Shown: positions 28,033 through 38,820 of the stretch, piece after piece
Numbering within the stretch: the stretch's first letter is position 1
Layout: every line of letters begins with the position of its first letter
Origin: Chiridota heheva
Taxonomy: Eukaryota; Echinodermata; Holothuroidea; Apodida; Chiridotidae
DNA length: 64,000 nt
Assembly: GCA_020152595.1 (NCBI GenBank)
Contig: JAIGNY010001673.1
Coordinates: 532,001 to 596,000 of the forward strand
Direction of reading: 5' to 3'
Translations under genes and position numbers: made by a program
Notes under the pieces: model-generated
Database searches by the model: none
Told to the model about the DNA's origin: nothing
What the model saw: only the letters and a program-made list of their open reading frames with translations

Positions 28033-28167
28033 ATTTCAGAAGAGAGTGAGGTAACAACAGGCATTGCCAATTTTCTCTCTGACCCACCTCAACATCAGGT
28101 TAAATTTGCACAAACTATAAAGCACCAGAAGAGCCAGAATATGGTTGCTGTGCAGGTAGATGAGGAG
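28033..28167 (+). CDS. Prdm3/16: PRDM3/16 exon: part of PR/SET domain
   Basis: A 135-nt exon (45 codons) follows a good acceptor (TTGTTCTTTCAG, 28021-28032) and ends at GAG|GTGATT. Its last residues, SQNMVAVQVDEE, align without gaps to the QNLFPLEINRA segment of the vertebrate PRDM3/16 PR domain when joined to the next exon, and the preceding VKFAQTIKHQ fits the strand where vertebrates have RYVNWAC. A stronger-looking donor, CAG|GTAGAT at 28155, is also in phase but would remove four aligned residues. The N-terminal ~20 residues (ISEESEVTTGIANFLSDPPQ) are not conserved with vertebrates. Earlier PR-domain exons were not found. The PR domain looks very divergent, so assignment rests on phase, spacing and the short alignment. 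Confidence 0.72.
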
Positions 28168-29116
28168 GTGATTATTTTCATATTGTTGTGTATTCAACCG
28201 AAGAAATCGTGGAAGTTCATGTTAAACAGGAATGACAGAATGTTGGGGTGGGGGGAGCATGGGGGTGTGGGGAAGTTTGAGGGTGGGGAGCAGAGAATGG
28301 AGTGACAAAATGTCATGTCACAAAATTCAAAATTTATCACATTAATGTCTAAATGTTGCATAACTTTTGGCATCTTTTGAACAGAATCAGCTTTGCCTTT
28401 GTCCCATTTGATTGGCATAGATTCACACATCATGACCAGTGATACTCATAGAAAGGATCATTTGGTTATGTCTATTTCATGAAAAATGGAATCCAACACT
28501 AAAATGCAAGATTAAATTACCAATGAGTGTGAGTGAGTGAAGGGGTAAATCATGTCACAAAATGTCAGACAAATTTCATTACATCTGTTTATGTTCATTT
28601 TGTCACAAAATTTTCAAAATGTCACAATTTTTGGACAATGAAAATTTGTCACAAAATGTCACCATGTCACAGATGCTCCATCTCTGTGGGGTGGGGGAAT
28701 TTTTCCCTCACTTTTTTTTACTAGCCCAAACAATATGATAGTCATCTACTGATAGTAAATGAATAGTACAATTAATGAAGAGTTTATACCAGAAAATATC
28801 TAGCAATTTTCTTATCGAATGAACCTATCAATAAATTAACCTTTAGAAGCTAAAATCTTGAAAGTTTTTATTGATCAACAAAGTTTTGTTGGTCTTTTAT
28901 TTTTTCTTCTAACTTTTGAATAATTTGTAAACTTCAGAACTTATTGTGGAAATCACTGTAGCAAAACCAGAAAGCTATAAATTGAACAATTTGTAACAAA
29001 TTGTGATTGAAATTTGTTGGCCTCAAGTGTTTTTTTTTTTGGACAATTTTTAAATAAAAGTACCTGAATTATGTTTCATTTTGTGTTGTCACTGCTTGTT
29101 TATAAAGATATGGTTG

Positions 29117-29784
29117 AAAGGATTAGTTTAGGGGTCAAGAAAGTTCATTTATATGAAAAGGACTTCAAAGGAAACAAAATGGTGAAGAAAGCATTCACAA
29201 AATCTTGTTCTGTTAAAGGGATTAGTTCAGTGGTCAAGCATGTTTATTTTATATGAAAGAGAGCTTCAAAAGAAACAAAATAGTGAAGAAAGCATTCAAA
29301 AACTTATTCCAAATATCTAAGTTTAAAGTTTGGTATCATTTGTGTAGAAACGACTAAAATCAGACTAGTTGTGATGTCATAGTCTCAGATTCCTCAATGT
29401 CTTTATGTATTCTATCATATTTTGTCCTGCAATTTTGTGGCTTAAAAACTATGGGATATGTCAAAAAGTAGTAAAATAGAATCTAGGAATGGTATTTATA
29501 ATATACCACCTGAAGAAAGTTTGAGGGAAAATAATTTACATATTGAACAAATTTAATAAACTTTCTTTAAATTGCATTAGCAATTGTTAAGAATGTAAGG
29601 ATGAAAATGTCAACTTTCTATAGTAAACTCACTACACAAGTTATTTCTATGCAGATAAGACCAAGCTTCAAACTTAAATAATTCCATAACGAAATATAAT
29701 CTTTAAATGCTTTTTCACCATTTTTTTTTTTTGATGTCCTCTTCCAGATAGGATTGACATGCTTGACCAATGAACTAATCCTTT
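29117..29784. mobile_element. Foldback element family A, copy 3 (complete)
   Basis: Left end AAAGGATTAGTTTAGGGGTC and right end complement AAAGGATTAGTTCATTGGTC form long inverted repeats of over 100 bp each (GAAACAAAATGGTGAAGAAA on the left, its complement TTTCACCATTT... on the right). The left arm carries two tandem copies of the ~98-bp terminal unit. TTAA follows the right end at 29783-29786. No transposase frame. It lies inside a PRDM3/16 intron. Confidence 0.85.
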
Positions 29785-30389
29785 AAAGTGGTTCTGTTTT
29801 ATAAGAATGATTGCTAGCACACACCTGGCAACAACAGACAGTCATCAAAACCCAGAAAATGTTATAGAAATATTTCTATTAAAAGTACTAAAATAAATAT
29901 TTGTGCAAGTACATTTCGACAATAATTATCTTTCAGCCTTGGTTATAAAAGTTGTTTGTGATCAGTTTATTATAGAGATATTGATATAACATCTTTATTC
30001 AATGTAGATTGTATTTTTTTAGCATTCCGATATTTTTGATTGTATTCGTACATAATTTTTTATCTTTAGCCATAAATATAATTCAGATATCTGTTTTGAT
30101 GAATAAAGACCCCCACTTTCAAACTCTTTCCATAAGTACCATTGACATACATGTAGAATGTAAATATTTCGCATATTGCCGTGGCAATGCCAAATAGTTA
30201 CAAACTTTCAGAAAAGGATTCCATCAAAATTAATTGTGAATTGGGTCATTCCTATACATTCCTTACACATTCAGAAGTAAAGTTCTGTCCAAAACAGTGG
30301 AACGTAATTCCCTAAATTGCCAAGTAATATTTTAAATTTCCACCATACTCGTACACAAAACAAATAGATTTGCAGCGTTTTAAATGGGT

Positions 30390-30722
30390 GTGTAGGATGA
30401 GGGGGTCGTTATCAATGTCACTTTAGATAAGGAGGGGGTCATTATCAATGTCACTTTAGATAAGGAGGGGGTTGTTATCAATGTCACTTTAGATAAGGAG
30501 GGGAGTCTTTATCAATGTCACTTGAGATAAGGGGGTCGTTATCAATGTCACTTTAGACAAGGAGGGGAGTCGTTATCAATGTCATTTAGATAAGGGGGCG
30601 GTCGTTATCAATGTCACTTTAGATAAGGAGGGGGAGTTGTTATCAATGTCACTTTAGATAAGGGGGGGTCATTATCAATGTCACTTTAGATAAGGAGGAG
30701 GAGTAGTTATCAATGTCACTTT
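30390..30722 (+). repeat. ~32-bp minisatellite in PRDM3/16 intron
   Basis: About ten copies of GTTATCAATGTCACTTTAGA plus TAAGGAGGGG. The unit contains TTAGATAAGG (GATA-type) once per copy. Confidence 0.93.
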
Positions 30723-30955
30723 GTCGTGTATGATCGCATTTGCCTGATATCTCATGTGATTTATCTCTGGTGATTCTTGATATTTTTGTCGATATATAAT
30801 AAATTAACAAAGTGTTCATTTCTTGGATGGAGGGGGAGGGGGGCGGGGAGGGGGAGGTGATAGTTCTATATGGCCCCTGCCACTGTTACTCTACCAAGAG
30901 TGTTGGTATTTCTACGAACCTAAAGTAACAAATCTTCTATTGATTTTCTTTCCAG

Positions 30956-31052
30956 ATGTTTTACAAAACGACAAATTCCATCCACGCTGGAGAAGAAATC
31001 ATGAAAGACAACCCAGATAAAGAACGAAGTGTAGTTGCTGCAAATATGGCTG
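30956..31052 (+). CDS. Prdm3/16: PRDM3/16 exon: end of PR/SET domain
   Basis: A 97-nt exon between a strong acceptor (TTTTCTTTCCAG) and a consensus donor (GCTG|GTGAGT). It begins MFYKTTNSIHAGEEIM, which matches the IYYKTLKPIAPGEELL strand of the vertebrate PRDM3/16 PR domain. A short KDNPDKERSVV stretch follows, resembling the EDNPE region, but about five residues (the VWYNG part in vertebrates) are absent. It ends with one extra base. The next exon supplies two bases to make GAA, so the frame runs straight into the zinc-finger exon. No alternative exon encoding fingers 1-2 is visible before 32715. Confidence 0.85.
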
Positions 31053-31102
31053 GTGAGTCACCCTTGATGGAGACCAAAGTTTCACATAATCCTTATTTCA
31101 TA

Positions 31103-31337
31103 TCGTCCCTCTTTCTCCATACTGACGAATGTCTTATTTAGGTGAAACGAAAATTGGCTCGAAATAATGATTTATTATTTCCGCATACTGACGAATGTCT
31201 TTGAAGCTCCATGAAATAAGATTTTGCTTAAAATATCTTTAATGTGAGTACAATTGTGAAAAGATTATCATTTAGCCTTTGCAATGATATATAACGCTAT
31301 ACAAATGACATTTGTCACAACGTGAAAAGAGGGAAGA
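31103..31337. mobile_element. TA-flanked MITE (family M), copy 1, internally deleted
   Basis: Left end TCGTCCCTCTTTCTCCATAC and complement of the right end (TCTTCCCTCTTTTCACGTTG) form diverged ~32-bp inverted repeats ending in GACRAATGTC. TA precedes the left end; the right flank is TT. It is the inverted, shorter homologue of 46078-46412. Confidence 0.75.
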
Positions 31338-31912
31338 TTGATAGAATTAAAAATAAGAAATTTTTCTGACCAAGTTTAATACCCCCTCCCCCTTCTTGAA
31401 GCAATTTAACACAATTTGTATCATTATTAAAAACTTTAATGGTACTACTAAATAGTACCATGGGAGCCGCCATTTTGATTTCAAGACAGGCAGAATATGA
31501 TGTCATCAGCCCAGGAATGCTTTGTATTTCTTTATAATCTACCTAAAGTTTTCTGGGGTATGAGAAATTGTTTTTCTTTTGTAAGGGTCTAGGAAATTTT
31601 TGTGTGCACATGAAATTATTAAAACATGCTGTTAAAACTTTTAGTGTCACATCATTTTGGAATACAAACTGTAATCACATTTATAAAGAAATACATTATA
31701 ATCCTCATGTCCCTATTGGGGAAATTATGTCATCATGCACAATATTTCAATACAGAATTGAACAAAATGGCAGCCCCCATGTGTCAACTTCAAACATGAA
31801 TAACTTGAGATGGGAATGAAATGTTGACTTGCTGTTGTTGGTATTTGGTTGAGATTTTGTATCCTCTATCATATGAAATAATGAATGTATCATTATGTCT
31901 CCTTTCTCCTTA
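31338..31912. mobile_element. Foldback element family B, copy 2 (inverted)
   Basis: It is homologous in reverse orientation to 22416-23007. It contains CATGGGAGCCGCCATTTTGA (about 31459) and CAAAATGGCAGCCCCCATG (about 31764), in opposite senses. The right end GAGACATAATGATACATTCA (complement) is recognisable, while the left end is worn and abuts the family M MITE. Confidence 0.78.
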
Positions 31913-32461
31913 CCAAATCTGAGTAAGGGCCACAAGGTGGGGAAGGGGGAATATTATTTGTCTGTTTTGAAATTCTGACGGATGCAACAGTTGCAAATAC
32001 TGCTCGTGAAAAAGAATATTCCTTTTTCGTAATGTGAGAGGGAAGGAGGAGGGGGAGGATGATGGGAAGAAAGGTAGGGGCAACATACTGCCTTATTTCA
32101 GTGGATTTTAAATCAATTTAACCAGTGTTGTTTCTTCCTGTCCATATTCATTTAAAGCCTGACAATTGTTATATAAGTAATTGTACATTTCCTTAAAATA
32201 TTTCTTGAGATTTTGTTTCTACTAAAATTTGCAATGAGCTATTTGAACAATTATTAATCAAAATTACTGTGTTGTCACTATTGTGAGCTGTACATAAGCA
32301 GACTTGTGGTTTTTATTTTGGCAGAAGTCATTAGTTTTTAATCTTTGGCATTTGTAAGAGATTTTAGTTGGACTGACAAAACATGGCTGGGAACAATTGT
32401 CTATTTGTTAAATTACATATATAATTCTTTGTTGTTATTATTCTGCATTCTTTATTTCAAA

Positions 32462-32656
32462 ATGAGGGTCAAATCTTTAGGAGAAGTGGAGAGGGGAGGG
32501 GTGGGGATACTTACCACTTACTACTACAGGAAGCTGACTAAGTTTTCAAATGGAGGGGGATAGTTACCACTTACTCCGATAGGGAGCTGACTAAGTTTTC
32601 AAATAAAGGGAAGGGGGTAGTTACCACTTACTCCTACAGGGAGCTGACTTAAGTTT
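32462..32656 (+). repeat. Three-copy ~72-bp repeat upstream of the zinc-finger exon
   Basis: TTACCACTTACTMCKAYAGG, then GAGCTGACTAAGTTTTCAAA and a G/A-rich spacer, recur three times and end ~60 bp before the acceptor of the large PRDM3/16 exon. Confidence 0.85.
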
Positions 32657-32714
32657 TCAAATGAAAATTTCATGGATTATTTTGTAACTGGTTTTTCCTT
32701 ACTTTTTTCTTCAG

Positions 32715-35437
32715 AAAAACACACAAACTACGAGCGGAGTGATCATGACGATGAATCAGAGGATATTGATGATGAGGAACAACGTAGTGACAGTGCCCTA
32801 GAGGAGGAGGAGGATATGGAGGAGTACAGTGAAAATGGTGACCTCAAATGCGCCCACTGCGTCATGACCTTCCACTGGAAGTCAAATCTCTTGCGCCATC
32901 AGGAAGACCACCAAGAGGATCGACTGTTCCCATGTGAGAATTGCGATAAAACATTCACTGATCCCAGTAACCTTCAACGCCATATCCGCACTCAGCACAT
33001 CGGCGCCCGATCCCACACCTGCCCGGAATGCGGTAAAACTTTTGCCACGTCGAGTGGATTGAAACAACACACGCACATCCATAGCAGCATCAAGCCGTTT
33101 ATATGTGAAGTTTGTTTAAAGTCATACACTCAGTTTTCTAATTTGTGTCGACACAAAAGGATGCATGCGGATTGTCGAACGCAATTAAAGTGCAATACGT
33201 GCGGCCAGTCATTCACTACCATAACATCTCTCAATAAACATCGTCGTTTCTGTCACAGCGCCGGACAATTGCTGAATAAGCAGCTTTCACCATCAGCTAC
33301 AGTGCTTCCTCAGCAGTCCCACCCACCCAGCATACTTCCTCACAGTCCACCTCTTAGAGCTCTTGGAGTGAGCCCTCTACAAACAAGTAGTGCCCTCTAC
33401 CAGGCCAGCATAGCCCAGATGTGTGCCAACTTTCAACTCACCCACCAGGCAATTTTGGCGCAATCAATCGGGAAAGGTTTGATCCCTAGCCCTTACCTGA
33501 TTGGCTATCCTCATTTCCCACCTCACCCTTCCATGTATGGAATGAACCCGGCTGCAATACCTGGATTAATGGAGGGTTCAGAAAAGTTCCTCTCTGGAAT
33601 ACAGAGAAGCAAAGATTGGATGAAATTTAGCTCTCCTTCCAAATCAACAAGTCCATCTGAAGAAGAACAGAGAGTCTTACTACCTCACGAGGAATTAAAG
33701 CGTGCATCTCCTTTTGATAGACCTTCCTCTAGCGAGGTCCAATCAAATGGCGGAAGTGATAGCGAAAAAGAGACGGACGCAAGTCTGCATAAGAGAAGAA
33801 AGCTCATCCCTGAAGCCCTTCCTCGCCCATCTCCTTTGATGCCAGAATGCCATAGCCCAAGAAGCGACCATTCACCATCAATTTCTTCTTTGTCTCATTC
33901 AATTGATGCTATTCAAAGTAATGGTGGCACTTCACTATCTAAAACTGCCTTCACACCCGTCTCCAGGTCCTCATCGAGATCACCCCTTCCTGAAAAGTGG
34001 GAGAGCGCATTTTCAAGACCAGAGAAAACACCTCGCCCTTCCGAGATGGACCGGCCCATTAAAAGGAAGGCAGAAGAACCTCTAGACTTGACAATTCAGA
34101 AAGAATCCCTCTCACCAAATGGTCAGAGGTCACCGTCACTTCCTATCCTCAGCCCACAGAAGAATGGTTATTACGCCAAGGTCGACTTTGTAGAGAGGAA
34201 TCATCCCTCAAGGTTTTTGCCTTTTGGTTATCCACCTGCTCTTTCTACCATGATGGATCCGATATACAAAGTAAACCACGACCATGACGCTGCTGAGGAG
34301 TACCGTGCCTCAGCTATGCGGGACACCATTCCTTCCTTGCACCACTTTTCCCACTCAAGGTTTTTAAGTTCACCATCAGCTGCCTTTATGAAGTACCAAG
34401 CAATCCAAGGGAGGCAGTTTCCATTTAATAATAGCATGATGTACACCCCACCCACCACCAAAGACATGGTCATTCGTGGCAAAGATCGTTACACTTGCAA
34501 ATTCTGCGGTAAACTTTTCCCAAGATCAGCCAACCTCACCCGCCACTTACGCACCCACACAGGTGAGCAGCCGTACTCGTGTAAATACTGTGACAGATCC
34601 TTCAGTATTTCTTCGAATCTGCAGCGTCACGTCCGTAACATCCACAATAAGGAGAAACCATTCAAATGTTCTCTATGCGATCGCTGCTTCGGACAGCAGA
34701 CCAATCTTGACCGCCATCTGAAGAAGCATGAACACGAGCAAAATGGTGAAATTTCCACCACAAACCCAAAGAAACAAGAATTCATTTTGGAAAAATTAAA
34801 TGGTCGCCTTTCTCCAGGGGAACTTGAAGAGAAAAACCAGTCATACTTGAGTGGAATGGGTAGACGTAGCCCTGCTAAGTGTGACAGAGCAGATTCTCCA
34901 AGTCGTGAATCTCAAGATGTGGTTGGGATGACGGATCACCAAACAGAAGCGGTTAGACCCAGTGCGAGCATATCACCTCTTGTGAATAGTTCCTCAGATC
35001 ACATTCCGCAGCCTCTCAAACTGAAATTCAAGTTGGCCCAGAGAAAGTCACCGTCCCTTAATGAGGTTTTAAAGATAATTCCAAAAGTTCAAGAAACTTC
35101 TCCCAAGTACGAGATAGATGAGGATGACGACGTCTTTTCAAGTGGAGGCAGCGACAACATCGAAGATGACAACGATGAACCGCAAAGCCCGCCCACATTT
35201 GTCAAAGTAAGTCCCAACTCCGAAGTAGTATCACCTCAAGACAACATATTATCTAAGGATGAAATGGACATTGCCAGAAGAACATTTCTCGAAAGGAACG
35301 CCAAACTTCAAGCGTATACCATGATGGTGGCGATGTCCGATGAAGGAAACAAACCAGGTCCACAATGGGAACAATCGCATGTCCACAAAAGTGGCATTGA
35401 TTCTTGCCATAAAGCTTCGGATGCTATTTCAACATAA
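32715..35437 (+). CDS. Prdm3/16: PRDM3/16 terminal exon: zinc fingers, CtBP motif, C-terminus
   Basis: Nuclear C2H2 transcription factor of the PRDM3 (MECOM/EVI1)/PRDM16/Hamlet family. Residues are counted from the in-frame ATG at 32672, but the true exon starts at 32715, after TTTTTTCTTCAG. An acidic stretch (22-55) is followed by five fingers (C60, C88, C117, C145, C174). The fifth is C2HC, ending at C194. Segments such as [27 protein letters not shown] and CHRRFC-type closing match vertebrate N-terminal fingers 3-7. A basic [13 protein letters not shown] (463-474) holds a likely nuclear signal and the CtBP motif. Three C-terminal fingers (C609, C637, C666) are near identical to the family. 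An acidic patch and a terminal [15 protein letters not shown] block, also found in vertebrates, support the stop at 35435-35437. Fingers 1-2 are missing. All this lies in one exon. Confidence 0.97.
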
Positions 35438-36506
35438 CATTTCGGTTTCCCAAATTTGATATAACTGATTGCCATTTTGAATTTTATTTTGATTGCTCGT
35501 CATGTTCAATAGGTAATATCCAACTCTTCATTGATGTCCAAGTGGTTTTGGTTAATAAAAAAAAAAAAAAATTGTCATACTTTTCCCTGCCCATGCATAG
35601 GCAGGATTTGACTACCGAAATGGGGGTAAATCACACCAAAATGCAAAATAATTACCATACAAAAGATATAAATTCGGAAAAAAGTGTGTGTGTAAGGGAA
35701 GGAAGGGGGGAGGGGGCAGGGAATGCCCCAATTACTCCCCTCAAATCCTATGCCCCAACCTATCTCTTTAAACCTCAACCATGAACCTCATCTTACTATA
35801 ATGCTTGCCCACAATATTGTTGCTGGGGGCAGGGGGTGATCAATTGTTCCGCAAAGGGAACAAATTATGGCCTTGCAAATCTTTTTATCATGGGGAGTAG
35901 GGGTGAAGAAAAGCTATTTATGTGTAAAGGCAAATATTTGGGGCACCACCACGGCGTGTCCGTCTGAATCCACCACCCCCACCTGTTTCAAGAGTTTTAT
36001 ATGTTGATAAGGCCTTTTTTGTAGATACAATCTTACTTTTCTAAATGTAAAATAGTCAATTACATTTCTTCAGAATTTTTCATTATTTACTTTACTTAGT
36101 TTGGGTAGTACTTTGAGGCAATATTATTATTTTTTGTTGATATCTGAACTTGTAAATATGTATTTATTTTTGTATAGATCATGTTATGTAATATTCTTTT
36201 GTGGTAAACAGAGGTTGAGCGGTATTCATATCTATTAGGGTTTGGTTTTAATACAAAGGGCTATGTGCTTTAAGGAATGAAAATAACAATTATTGTAAAA
36301 AGTGCCTTTTTTCTTACAATTTTTAACTTATAATATAATTTCAAAGACCCACCTATTTCCACCGAATATAACTGCCATTTAACCATCAAGCTCCTCTCTT
36401 TTCGAAATACTTCTCAAGAGGTTTTGGGAATCCTATGAATTATTTATTGCAGTAGCATAGTGTTTTATTTCAAGTTTAAAAAGTGTGGTATATGGAAAAG
36501 GGGAAA
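35438..36506 (+). other. PRDM3/16 3' UTR and flank
   Basis: Non-coding sequence after the stop. An AATAAA hexamer occurs at 35554-35559. AT-rich sequence with TTTTGTATAGATC-type U/GU-rich stretches around 36130-36220 could belong to a longer 3' UTR. A G/A-rich block at 35660-35720 is not coding. Confidence 0.5.
35554..35559 (+). terminator. Candidate polyadenylation signal for PRDM3/16
   Basis: AATAAA lies 117 bp after the stop codon. It is the first canonical hexamer downstream but runs into a genomic A-tract (35557-35570), so transcript evidence would be hard to separate from internal priming. A distal site cannot be excluded. Confidence 0.4.
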
Positions 36507-36798
36507 TACCGTATTCGACATAATAAGCACCACTTTTTAGGCCCGAAGTTTCTTCCTAATAAGCGCTAATGCCCGGGGTTCGCTTACAGTGTACTTGCTA
36601 TTCAAACTGCATATATGTCAACAGGTATATACTAGCCCCACAATAACCAACACTAAAACACTGTGAGCGTCATACACAAAATAAGCAAAGAATGTAGCAA
36701 AATTTGAGTATTTTTAGTCTTCAAATTTATGTTATCAGTCAAAAAATGTTGGGTCGGCGCTTATTAGAGCAGGGGCTCTTAATACGTCGAATACGGTA
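36507..36798. mobile_element. TA-flanked MITE with 13-bp perfect inverted ends (292 bp)
   Basis: TACCGTATTCGAC at the left pairs perfectly with GTCGAATACGGTA at the right. Inside, both ends repeat AATAAGCGC/GCGCTTATT phrases. A TA at each outer edge fits Tc1/mariner-type targeting. Non-autonomous. Confidence 0.82.
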
Positions 36799-36913
36799 CC
36801 TTCAAACTTTGAAGCCATGTTTTTTGTTTTGTTTTCTCTTGTTAACACACCTCAGCATTTGGTTTTATATAAAGAGTTCAGTTATACTTGATATTTTTTG
36901 AAATCATGTATGT

Positions 36914-37344
36914 CAAGCATTTTTAATCAAATTTTGCGAAGGGCCATCATTTCACAACAGCCTTAGGCCGTGGGCCAATCGCGTGGCAAAACCAGCGTCA
37001 TGTGACAAACAAAACCCGTCAAAACAATCCTGAATACAAACAAGTTGAGAGCGTGCGCAATTAGAAGGATGTACGCCAGATGTCGGTGGTTCTCTTATCC
37101 ACCTTCCAAGCCAAATTTATAGCAGAATTAAAGAACATTTTATTTGATAAGCCACAATGCGATGTTTTAGTGAGCTGATCTGCGTAGGAAAACCCCCAAA
37201 ATAAACGAGTATTTTGCGATTTTTAACGATCTCATTCGGATTGATCTTATGTGCAATGCACTGTATTGCATTATATAATGACAATTGTTCGCGGGCCAGA
37301 TTGGATTGTCTGGCGGGCCGCAGGCCGCCTGTTAAAAATTGCTG
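36914..37344 (+). mobile_element. hAT-type MITE, copy 2
   Basis: It is the same element as 3887-4659, without the internal insertion. The ends are CAAGCATTTT and AAAAATTGCTG. The flanks ATGTATGT (36906-36913) and ATGTGTGT (37345-37352) match at 7 of 8 positions. It contains GGGCCATCATTTCACAACAG at the left and GGCGGGCCGCAGGCCGCCTG at the right. Confidence 0.85.
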
Positions 37345-37352
37345 ATGTGTGT

Positions 37353-38820
37353 AATATAATTTCATTTACTTTTTAATTACAAACACATGTGGGAATGATG
37401 TACATGTACTTAGTAAAATATATTTGATATGAAAAATTAAGTTTCTCTAAAAGGTGAAATTGATCTCAGTAAGAGCACATTTTTAGACAAGTTTAATCCG
37501 GTTTCTGTGGTACTATACATTGATGCCAATTTACATTCCAACAGGAAGTAAGATCCAAAATATGGAAACACAAATCGAAAATATATCCGGTAGAAATGCA
37601 TTTAAATGCAATAGAAATCTTTGTTGTGGGAATATTTCTTGGAGGTTGTTAAGGACCTATTTTTGTGTAATTTTTTACAAAAGGAAGGACAGTACATATA
37701 TTTTCTGTTGTTACTTTTAGAAATAGAATTGATATCAATAAATTGACCAAATCTTCTTCAAAACAGGAAAATATTTCAATATCAATATCTGTGTGATTAT
37801 GGGTAAAACATACTTCCATAAAGGGAGCATAGATTGTTGGTGTAATACGCAGATGATTGCTTAGTACCTTCTATTATTTTCAGTCGGGAAGACTGGGAGG
37901 CGGGAATATCTCGACCAGATTTACCAACGGCACACAATATACTAACTGGAGAGGGGAGGGGTCTGAGGGAGGGCCGCTCCCAGCGATTTTCAAGGTCATT
38001 CGACCATATTAGATACGGTTTCAGAAGACATTTGAAAAGTTTTTTAATCTGCTACACGGGTACTATTTCATTGGTTTAGAGTGAATTGTGCAGTTCTTCT
38101 ATGCCTCTAAGTACACCTTATTTTGGATGGGACAAACTTATAATAGAAAGAAATATAACGAAACAAGTAAAAGTTTCAAAACATCAACTGTATTTTGTCC
38201 GCTAGACCTGCAGCACCACCACCACTTCAGACTGCGTCCGCTGGGCCTATAGGCCTGTTTTCGGTTGAAATTCAGGAAAAAACTTTTTAAATAATCTCAT
38301 CGTGGACTATAAATAAATTGACACCCATCTCCCTTCATTTTGCTGTTTGAAAAAGATTAAGTTTCCAAATGGTTTTAAGATGAAATTAATGCCAATTTAC
38401 TTTTTATCATTAATGTTTTTATAATTTCCTTGTCTTAAGAATTGATCTGAAGCTAGTGACAAACCATTTATAAAATACTTATGTTAATTACCTCGGTGTT
38501 AAATTGTTCACTATCTTACCCTTTTCTTAGAACTATCCTTTTTATTCTTTTGTTGCCAAAGTGAAATTCGTGCCTGAAATAAAGGGGTAATTTGGTGCCA
38601 AAAAATCATTGTAGGTAGTCTTTACTGTAAGTTGATACCAATAGAATTGGTGAAACAAATCTAATTATTTCCTACTTTTTAGAATTAGATGCAATCTTTT
38701 GGAAGAAGTGATTAGAAAGATCAAAGAATAAAATTCTGAAATATAAACAAAACAATGATGTGGCTTTTGTTTTTAGCATTTAAGTGTTCAGTGAATAGCA
38801 AAGTGTGGATAAGTTTGTTC
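37353..38820. other. Non-coding, nothing recognised
   Basis: No exon or bounded element is supported between the hAT MITE and the satellite. A G-rich patch lies near 37950-37975. Confidence 0.4.

Larger units (their letters stand above)
28168..30955 (+). other. PRDM3/16 intron (2.8 kb)
   Basis: It holds a region rich in TGTCACAAAATGTCA phrases (28290-28680, direct and inverted), foldback A copy 3 (29117-29784) and a ~32-bp minisatellite (30390-30720). It ends at the acceptor TTTTCTTTCCAG (30944-30955). Confidence 0.7.
31053..32714 (+). other. PRDM3/16 intron (1.66 kb)
   Basis: It is mostly mobile DNA: a TA-flanked MITE (31103-31337), then foldback B copy 2 (31338-31912), then G-rich unique sequence. 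A three-copy ~72-bp repeat (32462-32655) lies close to the acceptor CTTTTTTCTTCAG (32702-32714). Confidence 0.8.

Noticed and set aside
32672..32714. First 14 codons of the open frame containing the zinc-finger exon ([14 protein letters not shown])
   Set aside because: They are the translated pyrimidine tract and acceptor. The phase match with 31052 places the exon start at 32715.
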